Notes: generated by a model from the letters alone, not told the origin. Shown: positions 53,201 to 61,974, numbered from the stretch's first letter. The stretch: DNA of 64,000 nucleotides from Bog-113 sp965226755 (GCA_965226755.1 CBDDDT010000002.1:1-64000); one strand, 5' to 3'. Numbers and translations: made by a program.

Positions 53201-53951
53201 CCGCAAAGAGCTCGGGATTTCGTTAAGCGATCTGCCCGCGCCCGAGTTCGCCATGGATGCGGCGGCGCTGGCCGAAGCCGAGCGGCTCTACCAGGAGGTG
53301 CGCGCGCGCATCGAAGCTCTGGGTCCCATCAATCCATCGGCGCTCGAGGAATACGAAGTCGCTTCCCAGCGGCAGGAGTTCCTGACCGTTCAGCGCAAAG
53401 ATCTGATCGATTCGATTCGCGATACCGAGAAAGCTATCAGCGAGATCGATCAGGTTTCGAAAGCGAAGTTCCTCGAAGCCTTCGAAGTGATCAACCGCAA
53501 CTTCCGCGAATGCTTCACCACCCTGTTCGGCGGCGGCACGGGCGAGATGCGTCTCACCGACGCCGAGAACGCGAACGAGAGCGGGATCGACATCGTCGCG
53601 TCGCCTCCCGGCAAGAAGTTGCAGAATGTGCTGCTGCTTTCGGGCGGTGAGAAGGCGCTGGCCGCGCTCTCGCTTCTGATGGCGATCTTCCGCTTTCAGC
53701 CCAGTCCTTTCTGCGTGCTGGACGAGGTCGACGCGCCGCTCGACGAAGCCAATATCGGCCGCCTCACGCGGCTGCTGCGCGAGATGAGCATCGACACGCA
53801 ATTCATCGTGATCACGCACTCCAAGAAGACCATGGAGTCGGCGCAGTCCATGTATGGCGTAACCATGCAGGAGGCTGGCGTCTCAAAGCTCGTTTCGGTG
53901 AAGTTCCACGGAGAACGGGAGAACGCCTCGCGCGAGTCCGCGGTCGCCTAA
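50247..53951 (+). CDS. smc: Chromosome segregation protein SMC
   Basis: A 1234-residue SMC ATPase, slightly longer than the usual 1150-1200. N-terminal Walker A is GPNGCGKSN (33-41), followed by the SMC-typical EDVIFAGT and GRIGQIL. Long coiled coils of Glu/Arg/Ala/Leu flank a hinge at about residues 570-720, with GLKPEGVLADFVEVDP and VVVKDWQQAE. The C-terminal signature is LLLSGGEKALAALSLL and Walker B CVLDEVDAPLDEAN. Together with ScpA/ScpB it compacts and segregates chromosomes. TTG at 50247 is chosen for its ribosome site GAGAGGA and because the conserved N-terminus begins there; a 57-residue extension to 50076 is not conserved-looking. An insertion of about 35 residues (HNGNGHAPETASK) lies near the first ATPase lobe. 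Confidence 0.95.
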   Translation: MLKLKKVELQGFKSFCDRTELRFRGDGIAAVVGPNGCGKSNLSDAISWVLGEQSAKTLRGARMEDVIFAGTRDRKPVGMASVTMTLLDPVSPQPVEAPDQPVEVTVLPVVENGHNGNGHAPETASKRREFPVPVHVTPGEITITRRLFRSGDSEYLINGRPARLRDIQDLFMGSGLGPESYAIIEQGRIGQILSSRPYDRRAVIEEAAGITKFKSRKRLAEAKLESARQNLARVFDILEEVTRQVNSLKRQAARTKRYGELKTEMDDRLRSVLGARSEQLEVEARQAAADLESAIAELRETAGRVAGSEKTRDALQNACYALEVRLREARKQLADLNVEAERTRGKLEAQVREGVAIEGRMTRNEGETQELEARLQQVDAERGALREAAGGLETQITAARGLMVERNQARESLQNRVREQEKAIEGGRMIVLRLLGEASTLKNQLAQIDEFLAGIDRETTRARREEDTAAAEVQRLIAAREKLSLDLGGQQLELESLTGERRRTEVDFAERKRKAADLRLVIDQLRGESSRLRARKESLENVLSHHSYTTETVKRLLSAIERSGNGLKPEGVLADFVEVDPQLERAAEEFLHHELEYVVVKDWQQAEAGMLILRTDLEGRATFVVENGAPSGEPALPELPLPRLTRHLRFSNGLTGQAGTLLPRLANCFVADSALQAREFAAAHPDLYFLLEDGRCYQGSTLTGGRKKSSGPLALKREVRELVTALNSKERELAIQIQTQDELSGEITQLEADLDRLRHAQQAREKDVVALQAEQRKLTEEHNRAQSRISVARLELERLEREKERSAAQRARNGEAVAQKERERGEREQALEAARAELESIEAEAARVREEHSALRAELAGLDERFRAQSAALQRLDAQSRDMTNRRQNLAAEIQRLGENRSRLLAENIELDKRATQLAEDGLQLEAHVADLANQETGRRAELAAADESLKELRALIEAGHARKSEVEVELVRRQSELKFLDETSRKELGISLSDLPAPEFAMDAAALAEAERLYQEVRARIEALGPINPSALEEYEVASQRQEFLTVQRKDLIDSIRDTEKAISEIDQVSKAKFLEAFEVINRNFRECFTTLFGGGTGEMRLTDAENANESGIDIVASPPGKKLQNVLLLSGGEKALAALSLLMAIFRFQPSPFCVLDEVDAPLDEANIGRLTRLLREMSIDTQFIVITHSKKTMESAQSMYGVTMQEAGVSKLVSVKFHGERENASRESAVA

Positions 53952-54002
53952 CGGAAAGAGGGAGTAAGCCCAAGGCGGCGCGGCCCCCATCGCTCACGTA
54001 GT

Positions 54003-55658
54003 ATGGAATTAATGAACCGGCGCCGGCTCCTCCAACTTGCTGCCGCGGTCCCGCTCGCCAGCCGCATCACTCACGCCGGTCCTCCGCTGGCGCGTCCTTC
54101 GCCGGAGCAAGTGGCCTGGCAGAACATGGAGCTCTCCATGTTCGTGCACTTCGGGCCGGCGACGTGGCAGAATCGCGAGTACGACGATCTTTCCACGCCG
54201 CTCGACCAGATCAATCCCTCGAAACTCGATACCGAACAGTGGGCCGGCGTCGCCCAATCGCTGGGAGCGAAGCAGATCATCTTTGTCGCCAAGCACACCG
54301 GAGGCTTCTGCTGGTGGCAGACGGAGACGTCCAAATATTCGGTGCGCAACACTCCCTGGCGGGATGGCAAGGGCGATGTCATGCGCGACCTCGCTGCTTC
54401 CTGCGCCAAGCGCGGCCTGCGGCTGGGCGTCTATCTCAGTCCCCAGGACCGCTCGCTCGCGGTGGGTCTCGGCGGTAAGTCGGACGATCCCGCCAAGCAG
54501 CCCGCTTACAACGCCATCTATCGCCAGCAGCTCACCGAGTTGCTCAGCCGCTATGGCGAGATCTCCGAAATCTGGTTCGACGGCAGCTCCGTGGTCGAGG
54601 TGGGCGATCTGATCCAGCGCTACGCCCCGCGCGCGATAATCTTCCAGAGCCCTTACGCGACCATACGCTGGGTCGGAAACGAAGACGGCGTCGCGCCCGA
54701 CCCGAACTGGAATACGGTGACCCGCGCCGCGGCGCGCAGCGGAGTCGCCACCGCGAAAGACGGCACGCCCACCGGAGACGCCTGGCTGCCCTGCGAAGCG
54801 GACGCGCGCATTCACGACACATGGTTCTGGAACACGGAATCCGATCAGCACCTGAAGACGCTGGACCGCCTCATGTCCATGTACTATCGCTCCGTGGGCC
54901 ACGGCGCCTTGCTGCTGCTGAACAACACGCCCGACACCACTGGATTGATCCCCGCGCCGCATGCCGCGCGCACGGCTGAGTTCGGCGCCGAGATCCAGCG
55001 CCGCTTCGCCAATCCGATCGCCCAAACCCACGGCTCTTCGGACACGCTCGAACTCAAGCTCCCGCGTCCAACCCGGATTGACCACGCGGTTCTGATGGAG
55101 GACATCGCCAAAGGACAGCGCGTGCGGGAGTATTCCGTATTCGGGCGCACCGGCAACGCCTGGCATGAACTGTCGCGGGGCACGAGCATCGGCCACAAGA
55201 AGATCGATCCCTTCCGCGCGGTCGAAGTCTCGGGAATCATCCTGCGCCTTCCCCACAGCGAGGACACGGCGAACATCAGCAGGTTCGCCGTCTACTCCGC
55301 CGGGAGCAACGCTTCGGGCCCCGCGCCGGAAAACCTCAGCTCCCATGTGATCTATGACTGGAAGCCCGCTTCCTTCGACTCCGGCCACACCACTTGGGAC
55401 ATCAGTCTCCAGACGTTCATCCATGATGCCGGGCAGTATGAGGTGGAGTTTGTCACCACCGGCGGCGGCGTCCTCATCAAAGCCGTGACGCTGATCGCCG
55501 AAGGCGCGGCCCACGATGAATATGTGACGCGCGTGCGAGACCGCGTTTACCGCATTACGATTCCAGGACTCAGCGCCACGCTCGATCTGCGCGCAGTGGT
55601 CGCGCCCGAGCCGGGCGACCCGGCTTTCGGACAAATCGTGCTCACCCGGACGCTCTAA
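54003..55658 (+). CDS. Alpha-L-fucosidase (GH29 family)
   Basis: A 551-residue exported glycosidase. The N-terminus has NRRRLLQLAAAVPLASRITHA, Tat-like. The catalytic barrel shows SMFVHFGPATW (45-55), KHTGGFCWWQT (97-107), GLRLGVYLSPQDR and the nucleophile Asp193 in EIWFDGS. A beta-sandwich with discoidin-like character (VSGIILRLPHSEDTANI) and a fucosidase-type C-terminal domain (GQYEVEFVT) follow. GH29 enzymes cleave terminal alpha-L-fucose. ATG at 54003 or at 54012 is possible. The methyltransferase gene follows after one base. Confidence 0.85.
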   Translation: MELMNRRRLLQLAAAVPLASRITHAGPPLARPSPEQVAWQNMELSMFVHFGPATWQNREYDDLSTPLDQINPSKLDTEQWAGVAQSLGAKQIIFVAKHTGGFCWWQTETSKYSVRNTPWRDGKGDVMRDLAASCAKRGLRLGVYLSPQDRSLAVGLGGKSDDPAKQPAYNAIYRQQLTELLSRYGEISEIWFDGSSVVEVGDLIQRYAPRAIIFQSPYATIRWVGNEDGVAPDPNWNTVTRAAARSGVATAKDGTPTGDAWLPCEADARIHDTWFWNTESDQHLKTLDRLMSMYYRSVGHGALLLLNNTPDTTGLIPAPHAARTAEFGAEIQRRFANPIAQTHGSSDTLELKLPRPTRIDHAVLMEDIAKGQRVREYSVFGRTGNAWHELSRGTSIGHKKIDPFRAVEVSGIILRLPHSEDTANISRFAVYSAGSNASGPAPENLSSHVIYDWKPASFDSGHTTWDISLQTFIHDAGQYEVEFVTTGGGVLIKAVTLIAEGAAHDEYVTRVRDRVYRITIPGLSATLDLRAVVAPEPGDPAFGQIVLTRTL

Positions 55659-55659
55659 A

Positions 55660-56568
55660 TTGCGTCGCTACCCCAAACCCCTGATGGATCTGGCGCGCGC
55701 CGGCCTTCGCCATCTCGCTTTCTCATCAACTCGCGACGCGCAGATTCCCGCGTCTCCCGCCTTCGACGCCGCCAAGCTCGCCGCTGCCGAGGCGGCGCTC
55801 CGCGGCCTGCCCGTGCCGGATGAAGGCGGCCGCGCCTACCTGGAGAAACACATTCCCCGCTTGGCGCGCACGCTCGCTCTAGTACCCCCGCCGCAACAGG
55901 CGAGCCGCGCTCTCGAACTGGGTTGCTATTTCCAGATCACGCCGTTCCTCCATCGCCTCTGCGGATATGCCGAAGTGCGCGGCGCGTATTTCGGAACTCC
56001 CGGCCACGTGGATCGGAAATCCGTTCAGTTCAAGGATGGCGTTTTCACTTGCCTCGTCGATCATTTCAATGCCGAGCGCGATCCGTTCCCGTACCCGGAT
56101 GAGTCCTTCGACCTGGTCGTCGCCGGCGAAATCATCGAACACCTTCTCGCCGACCCTATGCACATGCTGCTCGAATCGCGCCGCATTCTCCAGGATGGCG
56201 GCCGCATCCTGATCACCACGCCCAATGTCGGCAGCATCACCAGCGTCGCCAAGACTCTCGGCGGTCAGGACAATCCGCAAATTTACTTTCTCTATCAGCG
56301 CCCGCATCCCGGCAGCGAGCCCGAGATCGGCCACATGCGGGAATACACCACGCATGAACTCGGGGAGACGCTGCAAGCCGCCGGCTTTGAAATCGAACGC
56401 CTCTTCACCACGCATATCGAGGAATATTCGTCTCACTTGCCCTTGCTGCGCCTGCTCGAAGAGCATGGCTTCAGCACGGCGAATCGCGGCGAACAAACCT
56501 GGTGCGTCGCCGTCAAACGAGCCGGACTTCCCATCACGCGCTATCCCTGGTTCCTCTATGAACCCTGA
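55660..56568 (+). CDS. SAM-dependent methyltransferase
   Basis: A 302-residue class I methyltransferase. Motif I is degenerate (ALELGCYFQITPFL, about 89-102); the motif II/III region is FDLVVAGEIIEHLLADP, then GGRILITTPNVGS, as in UbiG/Methyltransf_11-type enzymes. Substrate is unknown. TTG at 55660 is used, immediately after the fucosidase stop, so the two are likely co-transcribed. Intact frame. Confidence 0.75.
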   Translation: MRRYPKPLMDLARAGLRHLAFSSTRDAQIPASPAFDAAKLAAAEAALRGLPVPDEGGRAYLEKHIPRLARTLALVPPPQQASRALELGCYFQITPFLHRLCGYAEVRGAYFGTPGHVDRKSVQFKDGVFTCLVDHFNAERDPFPYPDESFDLVVAGEIIEHLLADPMHMLLESRRILQDGGRILITTPNVGSITSVAKTLGGQDNPQIYFLYQRPHPGSEPEIGHMREYTTHELGETLQAAGFEIERLFTTHIEEYSSHLPLLRLLEEHGFSTANRGEQTWCVAVKRAGLPITRYPWFLYEP

Positions 56569-56600
56569 CGCTTCTCTATACTGATCTTGTTAACCGCCGC

Positions 56601-57659
56601 ATGAAATCCCTCCTGATCCTGTGCCTTGCGGGCGCGATTCTTCTTCCCCTGGCCGCGGGGAAAAAGAAGAATAAAGAGGAAATGACCCAGACGCTCGAAG
56701 TCGCCCCCGAACCGCCGCCCGCGGTGGTGGCGGAGACGCGCCGCCTGGTGTTTCATACGTCGCCGCTCTCCGCCAAGGGGCTCCTTTCGCAGCAAACGCG
56801 CGACGCCGTGCACGAGATTCTCAAACAAAGCGCCGGCATGACCGTGGTCAAACTGCGCGCTTTTGTGGCCGGAACCGGCGATCTGCGGCGTGTTCCGCAA
56901 ATCGTGAGCGAAACGTTTGTGGAAAAGAAGCACCTTCAGCTTCCCGCCGTCACCGTGGTGCAGGCCGGCGCCCTTCCGCTCGAAGGCGCTCAGGTGGTGC
57001 TGGAATCGATCTCGGAAACCCGCCGCGAGGTGAACCCGCTGGGGCTGCTCTATGTCGCCGCCCGGGAGCGCGCCATCGACAAGCCGTTGCAGCCTCTCAC
57101 GCCGCTGGCTGAACAAGCGCTCACCGATCTCGACACCCGCATCGCCGGCCATGGCGAAGCCTTGCGCGTGACCTGTTTCGCCACCTCGCTCGACGAAGCG
57201 CCGCGCATCACCGCCTTCATGGCCGCCAAATTCCCCGCCGCCGCGCTCGATCTGGTGCAGACCGAGCGCGCCGCTTCCCGCAGTTCCGTCGCCTGCGAAG
57301 CGGTCGCCCGCGCCAACTCCGCCACGATTCCGGAACAGCCCGGCACCATGGCCCTCCATTCCGATCGCGTGGTGCTGACGGGAACACAAGTCGCCTACGG
57401 CTTCAGCGAAGACGATGCGCGGCTCGCCTTCCGCCGCATGGACAAGCTCCTCAGCCCCTTCGGCGCTTCGACCAAAACCGCCGTCCTGCTCGACTTATAT
57501 TCGCTTTCCCCGTCCATCGCCGCCCAGGCCGCGCGCCTGCGGCCTGAATTCATCGATCCGCAACATCCGCCCGCCACCACCATGGTGCGCTTCGAAAGCC
57601 TTCCGGGGATGGACGCCAGCTTCGCCATTGAAGTCGTGGCGCCGGCGGCCCGCCCGTAA
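56601..57659 (+). CDS. Secreted tandem RidA-like protein
   Basis: A 352-residue protein with a signal peptide (MKSLLILCLAGAILLPLAAG) and two RidA/YjgF-like domains. In the first (about 45-165) VPQIVSETFVEKKHLQLPAVTVV and LPLEGAQVVLESIS match the RidA core P-x-x-x-V-x-V-x-x-L-P...E pattern. In the second (about 240-350) VVLTGTQVAYGFSEDDARLAFRR, ASTKTAVLLDLYS and ATTMVRFESLPGMDASFAIEVVA match it more completely. RidA proteins deaminate reactive enamines in the cytoplasm; an exported two-domain form is unusual. Active Arg conservation cannot be judged with certainty. Confidence 0.65.
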   Translation: MKSLLILCLAGAILLPLAAGKKKNKEEMTQTLEVAPEPPPAVVAETRRLVFHTSPLSAKGLLSQQTRDAVHEILKQSAGMTVVKLRAFVAGTGDLRRVPQIVSETFVEKKHLQLPAVTVVQAGALPLEGAQVVLESISETRREVNPLGLLYVAARERAIDKPLQPLTPLAEQALTDLDTRIAGHGEALRVTCFATSLDEAPRITAFMAAKFPAAALDLVQTERAASRSSVACEAVARANSATIPEQPGTMALHSDRVVLTGTQVAYGFSEDDARLAFRRMDKLLSPFGASTKTAVLLDLYSLSPSIAAQAARLRPEFIDPQHPPATTMVRFESLPGMDASFAIEVVAPAARP

Positions 57660-57689
57660 ATCCCCGAATTTCTATCCAGGACCAGCACA

Positions 57690-58442
57690 TTGCGCCGCGA
57701 TGTCATTGCCGCTTCTGTCCTCCTGGTTTCAGCCGTCTCGACCGCCTGCAGTACCAAGTCCGCAACGCTGAGCGGGATCGCCCCCATTCTTTTGTTCACG
57801 GGCGCGGGAACTTCTCCGAACGATGTGGAAGCTCTCGAAGCAATCCTGAACAGCCGCCATCTCAACTACTCGACGGCGGACTCTCGCGAGTTGAACGCCA
57901 TGGCGGAACCGCGGATTGCCAGGCGCCGCCTGCTTATCGTCGCGGGCGGAAGTTTCGTTGACATGGGCGACAGTCTGACGGCGAGCACGACCGCAAACGT
58001 TCGCAACGCCGTGAAGGCTGGCTTGAATTACCTGGGAATCTGTGCGGGCGGTTTCCTAGCAGGCAGTTTCCCCGCTCGCTACAAAAGCTTCGATCTGACC
58101 TCGGGCGTAAAATTCGGCTTCTACTCCGCCGAGAGCATCGGCATCCGCAAAGCCGCGGTGAGGATTACTCTGGCCGGCGGGCCGGCGCTCGATCAGTATT
58201 GGGAGGACGGTCCTCAATTCGCTGGATGGGGCGGCGTCGTCGGCAAATATCCGGACGGAACGCCCGCGATCGTCGAAGGGTCGGTTGGACAAGGTTGGGT
58301 CATTCTCAGCGGGGTTCACCCCGAAGCCCCGGCAAGCTGGCGCCGCGGAATGGCCTTCCATACACCGGCAAGCGCCGATGCCGCGTATGCGGGAACGCTC
58401 ATCGCCGCGGCGCTTAACCGCACAACCCTACCGCATTACTGA
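57690..58442 (+). CDS. BPL-N (glutamine amidotransferase-like) domain lipoprotein
   Basis: A 250-residue protein starting with TTG, with a lipobox-like signal (LLVSAVSTACS). The domain shows ILLFTGAGTSPNDVEALEAIL, LLIVAGGSF, a class I amidotransferase-like nucleophile elbow GICAGGFLAG and WVILSGVHPEAP. This is the BPL-N fold first seen at the N-terminus of eukaryotic biotin ligase. The catalytic Cys is kept; the role outside the cytoplasm is unknown. It is 30 bases after the RidA-like gene. Confidence 0.7.
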   Translation: MRRDVIAASVLLVSAVSTACSTKSATLSGIAPILLFTGAGTSPNDVEALEAILNSRHLNYSTADSRELNAMAEPRIARRRLLIVAGGSFVDMGDSLTASTTANVRNAVKAGLNYLGICAGGFLAGSFPARYKSFDLTSGVKFGFYSAESIGIRKAAVRITLAGGPALDQYWEDGPQFAGWGGVVGKYPDGTPAIVEGSVGQGWVILSGVHPEAPASWRRGMAFHTPASADAAYAGTLIAAALNRTTLPHY

Positions 58443-58823
58443 GACCGATCCGAGCAACACCAGGATTTCTTGCTGCCGCGCCTTCGCCTCTGGCGAGCCC
58501 GATCCTCCGCGGCCCGTAGTGCGCAAGGCCAGTTGCATGGCTGTCGAACCGTTCTTGTTGCGGATCGCCGGATCGGCCCCATGGCCGAGAAGAGTCCGCA
58601 CCGCGCCCGCGCCACGCGTTCGAACGGCGCGGTGCAGCGGAGTGGCCCCGTCCATATTCCGGGCGTTCGGATCAGCTCCGGCTTCAATGAGGCGCACGAT
58701 CGTCGCCGCTTGCGCCGCCGGGTTCCACCTGGGCGAACCGGGATTCCCGAATGCCGCCGCATGCAGCGGTGCTGAACCACGCCGGTTCTTCGCGCCGACG
58801 CGGGCGCCCGCCTGGCATCCATG
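58428..58823 (-). pseudogene. Ankyrin-repeat protein remnant
   Basis: A frame open from 58823 to the stop at 58428 encodes ankyrin-like repeats: GAKNRRGSAPLHAAAFG, VRLIEAGADPNARNMDGATPLH and LLGHGADPAIRNKNGSTAMQLAL. No start codon precedes the first repeat in this frame (a stop lies at 58824-58826); a GTG at 58697 could begin a short version. It lies downstream of the mlaD gene on the same strand. It is probably the 3' remainder of a larger gene whose 5' part was lost. Confidence 0.6.
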
Positions 58824-58861
58824 TCACTCTCTCAGGATCGGTCTCGGTCGTCAGCGCTTCA

Positions 58862-60310
58862 TCACTTCTTGGCGTCCGCCTTCAGCAGCATGATCGCGGC
58901 CCCGTCCCAACTTCCCCGCCCGGAACTCTGAGGCGGAGTATTCAGAAGCGGCACGATCCCGACGTCGCTGTGCCTCACATGAAAGTGAACTTCTAAGTAC
59001 TGCCGAACCAGATCCGCCCGCCGCCGCGAGATAACAAATTGCTGATCGGGCGAGCCGTTCCGGGAATAACCCTCCACGATAATCATGTACCCGGGCAGAG
59101 CCTCCACCATGGGCGAAAGCTCGCTATCGATTTGAAGACGCCCGGCTTCCGACAACTGCTCCTGGCCGCCATTCTCGATCACAACCAGGTTGGCTGCCTG
59201 CAGCCACTTCCGCGTGCCCGCATGTTTCTGCCGCGCGCACGCCTTCAGGTATTCTTCCGGCGTCACATCGTCGATGTTATAGAACCCGCGCTTTTTGAAG
59301 AATCCCCGGAAAAAGAAATTATGCTTGAGCGCTTCCGCATCCTCGGCAATGTTGGTTGTGCCGCGATTCAGGTTGGAGAGCGTCTGGCGAATGTTCGAGG
59401 CGCCGTCTTCGCCCATGACATCCTGGGCCAGAGCGTCTTTCACGGATACATCTAGCTCGCGTGAAAGCGACTGGACGTTATTCAGCGTCACCTGAGCATT
59501 GGCGATCAGCTTTCTCGATTGAAAGTCAGCTACGGTCTCATTGACTCGCGCGGATGCCTGATCCAGATTCGCCGACGCTTGCTCCGCGTTCGTAAGCGTG
59601 GAATGGAGTTGCTGCTTGGCGGCTTCATCCCTCAGCAGCAATCCCGCGGCGCCCTTGCCGTCGCTCAAATCGGAGACCAGAGTGTTGACCGTGCCGGTAA
59701 TCTGGCTGCCGTTGCTGACGATCTTGTTCAGGCCGGGCCGAACCCCGACAATCAGGCCGTCCGTGTGATTCACCGTTCTGGTCACGGTATCCAAGGCCAC
59801 GTTCGCTCGTCCCCGGATATCGGTTATGGTGCTGTTGACGCCAGCAACGGTGCCGTGCAGGTCATTGAGAAGCGCTGATCCTTTTTCCATGAGGGCGGCG
59901 ATGTCGAGCGGCTCTTTGCTCGGCAGCGTAGATCCGGATTTGGCCTCAGCGGCCTGTTCGGTGCCTTTCTTAACGGAGATGAACTTATCGCCCACCACTC
60001 CATCGGTTTCAATGGACACGACCGAATCCTCACGGACCATCGCGTTCAGCTTTTTCTCAATCCGTAACTCCAGCCGGAATTTGGCCGACGGGGAATTCGG
60101 AATTCCAATCTTCTTGATCTCTCCCGCATCCATGCCTGACACACGCACCTTGGCGCCGGTCGCCAATCCGCTCAGATTGGTGAATTCGGAATAGACGTCC
60201 AGATGCCGGCTGAAAGCTTCTTCACGGTTTCCAATCAGAAAGAGAATTCCGGTAAAGAGACCAAGGCCCAGGACAATAAACAAGCCAATGCCCCAGGGTT
60301 TAACGTTCAT
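58862..60310 (-). CDS. mlaD: MlaD-like MCE protein fused to an OmpA-like C-terminal domain
   Basis: A 482-residue protein. A membrane anchor (about 7-27, GIGLFIVLGLGLFTGILFLIG) is followed by an MCE/MlaD domain (about 38-118: YSEFTNLSGLATGAKVRVSG and VGDKFISVKKG), a long helical/coiled region (about 140-340) and an OmpA-family peptidoglycan-binding-like domain (about 375-480: IIVEGYSRNG, VISRRRADLVRQYL). MlaD forms a lipid-binding hexameric ring in the periplasm; here the C-terminal fusion could tether it to the cell wall. Start overlaps the mlaF end by 11 bases; forms mlaE-mlaF-mlaD. Confidence 0.82.
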   Translation of the reverse strand: MNVKPWGIGLFIVLGLGLFTGILFLIGNREEAFSRHLDVYSEFTNLSGLATGAKVRVSGMDAGEIKKIGIPNSPSAKFRLELRIEKKLNAMVREDSVVSIETDGVVGDKFISVKKGTEQAAEAKSGSTLPSKEPLDIAALMEKGSALLNDLHGTVAGVNSTITDIRGRANVALDTVTRTVNHTDGLIVGVRPGLNKIVSNGSQITGTVNTLVSDLSDGKGAAGLLLRDEAAKQQLHSTLTNAEQASANLDQASARVNETVADFQSRKLIANAQVTLNNVQSLSRELDVSVKDALAQDVMGEDGASNIRQTLSNLNRGTTNIAEDAEALKHNFFFRGFFKKRGFYNIDDVTPEEYLKACARQKHAGTRKWLQAANLVVIENGGQEQLSEAGRLQIDSELSPMVEALPGYMIIVEGYSRNGSPDQQFVISRRRADLVRQYLEVHFHVRHSDVGIVPLLNTPPQSSGRGSWDGAAIMLLKADAKK

Positions 60311-61058
60311 CGCAAGCTCCCTGCGAAACGAGCGCCCTTACCAGCTCATTTTCGTCGTGTTCCAAATCGCGACTTTGGCCGGCGGCCAGGATCCGGCCTC
60401 TATCCAGCACTGCGATCCGGTCCCCGACGCGGCGCGCACCGTGGATATCGTGCGTGACAATCACCATCGTGGTCTTACCCTTCTCTTTCAGTCTTAGCAG
60501 CAGTTCGTCGATCTCCGAAGCGCTGACGCGATCCAGCCCGCTGGTCGGCTCGTCCGCCAGCAGAATGCAAGGTTCCAGCACCAGGGCGCGGGCCAAGCCG
60601 GCACGTTTGCGCATACCGCCGGATAGCTCCGCGGGCATCTTATAACGGTCGTTGCCTAATCCCACTTCGTCGAGCCGTTGCTGTACCGTTGCATCGATCT
60701 CTTGTTTCGACATCTTTGTGAAACGCTGAAGAGGCAGCGCCAGATTATCGTGCAGCGAGACAGGGCTGAAAAGAGCGCCGCTTTGAAAAAGGAAGCCCAT
60801 GCGCCGGCGGGCCTGGGAGAGGCCATCGTCATCAAGGTCTTGAAGGTTCCGGTCCTGAACGGATACCTGTCCCTGATCCGGCTTGATCAGCCCGATCATG
60901 AGCTTCAGCGTGACGCTCTTCCCCGTTCCGCTGCGGCCCATCAGGCACAGGGTTTCCCCTTGCGCGACATCCAAAGAGACATCGCTCAGCACGGCGCGAT
61001 CGTCAAAATATTTCGACACTCCGTGCAAAGAGATGTCGGGAGCGGGCTTGCCGCTCAT
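60300..61058 (-). CDS. mlaF: ABC transporter ATP-binding protein, MlaF-like
   Basis: A 252-residue ATPase. Walker A is GRSGTGKS (41-48), the Q-loop region FLFQSGALFS (89-98), signature LSGGMRKR (145-152), Walker B ILLADE (165-170) and TSGLD, and switch His in VTHD. The Q-loop and signature sequences (SGALF, GGMRKR) are characteristic of the Mla/phospholipid family. It energises lipid movement between inner and outer membranes. The ATG overlaps the stop of mlaE by four bases. Confidence 0.92.
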   Translation of the reverse strand: MSGKPAPDISLHGVSKYFDDRAVLSDVSLDVAQGETLCLMGRSGTGKSVTLKLMIGLIKPDQGQVSVQDRNLQDLDDDGLSQARRRMGFLFQSGALFSPVSLHDNLALPLQRFTKMSKQEIDATVQQRLDEVGLGNDRYKMPAELSGGMRKRAGLARALVLEPCILLADEPTSGLDRVSASEIDELLLRLKEKGKTTMVIVTHDIHGARRVGDRIAVLDRGRILAAGQSRDLEHDENELVRALVSQGACDER

Positions 61059-61825
61059 ATCGCGCTGCCGGGAAACAGAAAGAAGATGGACTTGACGAGT
61101 ATCACGTCAGCCAGAATGATGAGCACGGATGACGTCACCACGCTATTGGTGGAAGCGCGTCCCACTCCGGCCGAGCCTTCAATGGCAGTGTAGCCGTACC
61201 ACGAGGAAATCAGGCCGATGATGAATCCGAACACCGCCGTCTTCAATGTCGGAGGGATGAAGGTGGCCCAGCCCATCTGGCTGAAAGCACGGTTCAGGTA
61301 AAGATGAAATGTTATGTGCGAGTAGGCCCGTTCGGCGACGTAGCCGCCGGCAAGTCCAGCGACGTCCATAAACACCGTCAGGATAGGCAGCGCCAGGAGG
61401 CAGGCGAGAATGCGCGGGACCACCAAAAGTTTGAAAGAATCGATCGAGAACGTTTCGATCGCGTCGATCTCTTCGTTGACGCGCATATTGGCTAGCTCGG
61501 CGCCAATACCGGCGCCCACGCGGCCCGCAACCAGCAAACCCGCGACCAGCGGGCCGATCTCGTTGAAAAACGCGAGAGACTGCACGGTGGGAATCAAAGA
61601 CTCCGCGCCAAAGCGGATCATGGTGCTGCGGGTATGAAGGGTGAGGACCAGTCCTACCGCAAAGCCGGATGAGACAACGAGGGGGAGCGATCGCCAGCCT
61701 ACTTCGCTGATCTGGTTCCAGACCATCTTGAATTCGAATGGGGGGACAAACGCTCGCCGTGCCGCTCGCCACCCAAAGAGCCCAAGGTTTCCGACAAACT
61801 CCAAGAACGTGACCACGCTGGGCAT
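61055..61825 (-). CDS. mlaE: MlaE-family lipid ABC transporter permease
   Basis: A 256-residue inner-membrane permease with five or six hydrophobic segments. Family motifs are LPLVVSSGFAVGLVLTLHT, FNEIGPLVAGLLVAGRVGAGIGAELANMRV (written here in parts: EIGPLV, GRVGAG, AELANM) and EIDAIETFSID. It forms the membrane part of the Mla transporter. Gene order mlaE-mlaF-mlaD matches the core Mla operon; mlaA and mlaC are not seen within the window. Confidence 0.92.
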   Translation of the reverse strand: MPSVVTFLEFVGNLGLFGWRAARRAFVPPFEFKMVWNQISEVGWRSLPLVVSSGFAVGLVLTLHTRSTMIRFGAESLIPTVQSLAFFNEIGPLVAGLLVAGRVGAGIGAELANMRVNEEIDAIETFSIDSFKLLVVPRILACLLALPILTVFMDVAGLAGGYVAERAYSHITFHLYLNRAFSQMGWATFIPPTLKTAVFGFIIGLISSWYGYTAIEGSAGVGRASTNSVVTSSVLIILADVILVKSIFFLFPGSAI

Positions 61826-61953
61826 GCGTTTCTAGGTTTTCACCGGGTAGCGCGCCGCTGCTTAGGAAGCCGAGTCGTGTTATCTCGCCAAAGGCTCTGG
61901 CCGGGGTGCTGAAATTCCTGGGCTGGGCTCACAGACTAACTTTAGGAGGAACT

Positions 61954-61974
61954 TCGTCAAAATGGTGTCAAAAA
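61954..61974. repeat. Direct repeat, copy 1 (TCGTCAAAA-N4-GTCAAAAA)
   Basis: Matches 63044-63064 at 18 of 21 positions, same orientation. The internal GTCAAAA is itself repeated. The two copies bracket the MFS remnant and the cupin gene. Confidence 0.55.
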
